Shown one piece after another: positions 62,294 to 64,000 of a DNA stretch of 64,000 nt. Each line of letters starts with the position of its first letter. The first letter of the stretch is position 1. The notes under the pieces were generated by a model, which did not search any database, was not told the DNA's origin, and saw nothing but the letters and a program-made list of their open reading frames with translations. This DNA comes from Thermodesulfobacterium hydrogeniphilum (lineage in GTDB: Bacteria; Desulfobacterota; Thermodesulfobacteria; Thermodesulfobacteriales; Thermodesulfobacteriaceae): assembly GCF_000746255.1 (NCBI RefSeq), contig NZ_JQKW01000008.1, forward strand, positions 62,001-126,000, in the 5' to 3' direction. Position numbers and translations under genes: made by a program.

Positions 62294-64000
62294 AATATCT
62301 TGCAAAAAATTGGTAATACTCCAATAATTAAACTAAGAAAACTAAAAGTCAAGTCTTCTATAGAAATTTTTGGCAAATTAGAAAGTTTAAATCCCGGAGG
62401 TTCTATTAAAGATAGACCTGCTTTTTTTATGATTGAGGATGCTGAAAAAAAAGGGCTTTTAACTCCTGAAAAGATAGTCATAGAGGCTTCCAGTGGTAAT
62501 ACAGGTATAGGCTTATCTTTAGTTTGTGCAGTAAAAGGCTATAAATGTATGATTGCTATGTCTGAAGCTGCTTCTATTGAAAGAAGAAAAATTATGCAGG
62601 CTTATGGTGCAGAAATTTTATTAACCCCTGCTGAAAAAGGAACAGATGGTGCTATAGAGGCTGTATATGAATTAATAAGAAAATATCCAGATAAATACTA
62701 TTGTCCTGATCAATTTAATAATCCTGCTAATTGGATGAGCCATTATCAAACTACTGCACCTGAAATCTGGAGAGATACAGAAGGAAAAGTTACCTATGTT
62801 GTTTGTGGACTTGGAACCACTGGAACCGCGATGGGTATAGCAAAATATGCTAAGGATAATAATCTACCTTTTAAAGTTATAGGAGTTGAGCCTAATCCTG
62901 GGCATAAAATTCAAGGCTTAAAAAATATGAAGGAATCCTATCCTCCGAGTATCTATAATAAAAAACTTCTTTACAAAATTATAAATATAGATGATGAAGA
63001 GGCCTTTTACTGGACAAGATGGCTGGCAAAAGAAGAAGGTATTTTTGTAGGAATTAGTTCTGGCGCTGCTCTGGCAGGAGCTTTAAAAATTGCTAAAGAA
63101 ATTGACAAAGGACTTATAGTAGTAATTTTTCCAGATGGAGGTGAAAGATATCTATCTACACCTTTATGGAGTTTTGATTTGGATAAAATAGATTCTACAG
63201 AAAAAGCTGATCTTATTCTTACTAATACTTTCTCAGGAAAAAGAGAAATCTTCAGACCTTTAAAAGATAAAGAGGTTAAAATTTATACCTGTGGACCCAC
63301 TTTAAACGCTAAACCCCATATAGGACTCTATAGAAGACTTCTTACTGTAGATCTCCTAAAAAATTATTTAAAACTAAAAAATTATCAGGTAAAACATGTA
63401 ATTAACCTTACTGATTTTGATGATAAAACTATAAAAGCTGTTTTAAAAAAAGAGATTGATTTAAAAGATTATACCTCTGATATAGAAAAAGGATTTTATC
63501 AAGATTTAGAATGGCTTAAAATTGATAAAGCTGATTTCTATCCCAAGGTGAGTGAACATTTAGAGGATATGAAAGAAGTTGCTTTGAAAATCTTAGAGAG
63601 AGATATGGCTTATATAAAATATTCAAGTCTTTATTTTGATATTTCAAGACTTCCAGATTATGGACAGCTCTCTAAAATAGATTTAAGGTATCTTAAACCC
63701 GGTGCTACCATAGATGTAGAAGAATATGATAAAGAAGAACCCTTTGATTTTGCTTTATTAAAAAGAGTTCAAATTTTAGAATTAAAAAAAGGCTATTTTA
63801 TAAATACTCCTTTTGGAAAAGTTAGACCGACCTGGCATATTCATTGTGCAACTTTAATTTTGAAATACTTAGGAAATGAAATAGATATTTTTACCAGCAG
63901 TAATGATCTTATCTTTCCTCATCATGAAAATACCAGAGCAGTAGTAAAAGCTTTAACAGGAAAGGAGGTTGCTAAATATTGGATACATACTGGCTTGGTT
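62282..64000 (+). CDS. Cysteine synthase fused to a degenerate cysteinyl-tRNA-synthetase domain (3' end outside window)
   Basis: One continuous reading frame of 573 codons to the window end. I translated every codon and found no stop. Residues 1-310 are cysteine synthase: GNTPIIKL, PLP Lys43 in NPGGSIKDRP, SSGNTGIGLS, GLGTTGTAMG, SGAALAG, FPDGGERYL. From about residue 315 follows a CysRS-type domain: KIYTCGPT with C337, PHIGLYRR (H346-L349), VINLTDFDDKTIK, TWHIHCATL with C522, and LIFPHHENT with H547. By E. coli CysRS numbering, C28, C209 and H234 are kept, but Glu238 reads Thr551, and HIGH reads HIGL. RBS AAGAGG ahead of ATG 62282. The KMSKS region lies outside. Confidence 0.88.
   Translation, partial: MKFHNILQKIGNTPIIKLRKLKVKSSIEIFGKLESLNPGGSIKDRPAFFMIEDAEKKGLLTPEKIVIEASSGNTGIGLSLVCAVKGYKCMIAMSEAASIERRKIMQAYGAEILLTPAEKGTDGAIEAVYELIRKYPDKYYCPDQFNNPANWMSHYQTTAPEIWRDTEGKVTYVVCGLGTTGTAMGIAKYAKDNNLPFKVIGVEPNPGHKIQGLKNMKESYPPSIYNKKLLYKIINIDDEEAFYWTRWLAKEEGIFVGISSGAALAGALKIAKEIDKGLIVVIFPDGGERYLSTPLWSFDLDKIDSTEKADLILTNTFSGKREIFRPLKDKEVKIYTCGPTLNAKPHIGLYRRLLTVDLLKNYLKLKNYQVKHVINLTDFDDKTIKAVLKKEIDLKDYTSDIEKGFYQDLEWLKIDKADFYPKVSEHLEDMKEVALKILERDMAYIKYSSLYFDISRLPDYGQLSKIDLRYLKPGATIDVEEYDKEEPFDFALLKRVQILELKKGYFINTPFGKVRPTWHIHCATLILKYLGNEIDIFTSSNDLIFPHHENTRAVVKALTGKEVAKYWIHTGLV

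Overview
The window is a strongly A+T-rich, gene-dense bacterial chromosome segment with very short intergenic gaps and many 4-30 bp gene overlaps. The gene content points to an anaerobic, thermophilic, Gram-negative sulfate-reducer-like bacterium, most plausibly of the Thermodesulfobacterium group. The indicators are superoxide reductase, tungsten-type aldehyde ferredoxin oxidoreductase, futalosine-route menaquinone genes, an orange-protein-like Mrp/MinD/NifX locus, a truncated heterodisulfide reductase (hdrA) relic, LL-diaminopimelate aminotransferase, myo-inositol-phosphate synthase and lpxC. The taxon is inferred, not measured. No rRNA, CRISPR array, prophage or intact insertion sequence was seen. 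One tRNA (Arg, UCU) is present.

Layout. 1-1032: an oxidative-stress operon, a 5'-cut desulfoferrodoxin followed by a peroxiredoxin whose peroxidatic Cys codon is TGA, read here as selenocysteine, with a hairpin just behind it. 1110-5729: DAHP synthase, a DJ-1/PfpI protein, AOR and an SPL-like radical SAM protein. 5733-10047: menaquinone genes (menG/ubiE, mqnA, an amidohydrolase, mqnC) and cobO. 10229-12270: a metallophosphoesterase relic, a SIMPL protein and a cation/Ca exchanger. 12279-19115: a long minus-strand cluster with a Fur-family regulator, a promoter with a Fur-box-like site, three DUF5320-like W/G/R-rich proteins, a small Gly/Cys-rich protein, a DGC-domain protein, two NifX-like proteins, Mrp, two metallo-beta-lactamase-fold proteins and two MinD-ferredoxin ATPases. 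19250-23316: a frameshifted fmdE-like gene, DUF89, YkgJ-family, a LysR regulator of the selenium-associated type, and the hdrA relic.

23480-35112: mostly housekeeping and regulation (ispG, ssb, hemA, a ccsA-like gene, usp, radical SAM genes, a REC-REC-GGDEF protein, DUF429, mreB). 35109-46470: a minus-strand biosynthetic run (folK without an ordinary start codon, dapL, ino1, gyrA, plsC, trpG, trpE, hisS, a CoA-disulfide-reductase/rhodanese fusion). 46590-51915: adh, ispF, an FKBP with a long hairpin in its leader, a TolB-like exported protein, prfA, rpmE and tRNA-Arg. 51990-61369: a plus-strand run for envelope protein quality control (two SurA-like isomerases, DegP), recO, LOG, pyrB, pyrC and lpxC. 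61373-64000: an L,D-transpeptidase, and head-to-head with it a large ORF running off the window that fuses a cysteine synthase to a degenerate cysteinyl-tRNA-synthetase domain.

The most unusual items are the cysteine synthase-CysRS fusion with altered catalytic motifs (62282-64000), the selenocysteine peroxiredoxin (371-985), and the orange-protein-like cluster with Fur-type control and a 184-bp tandem duplication. Several start codons were moved from the longest ORF to one supported by a ribosome binding site or homology. Database statements come from memory and were not searched.
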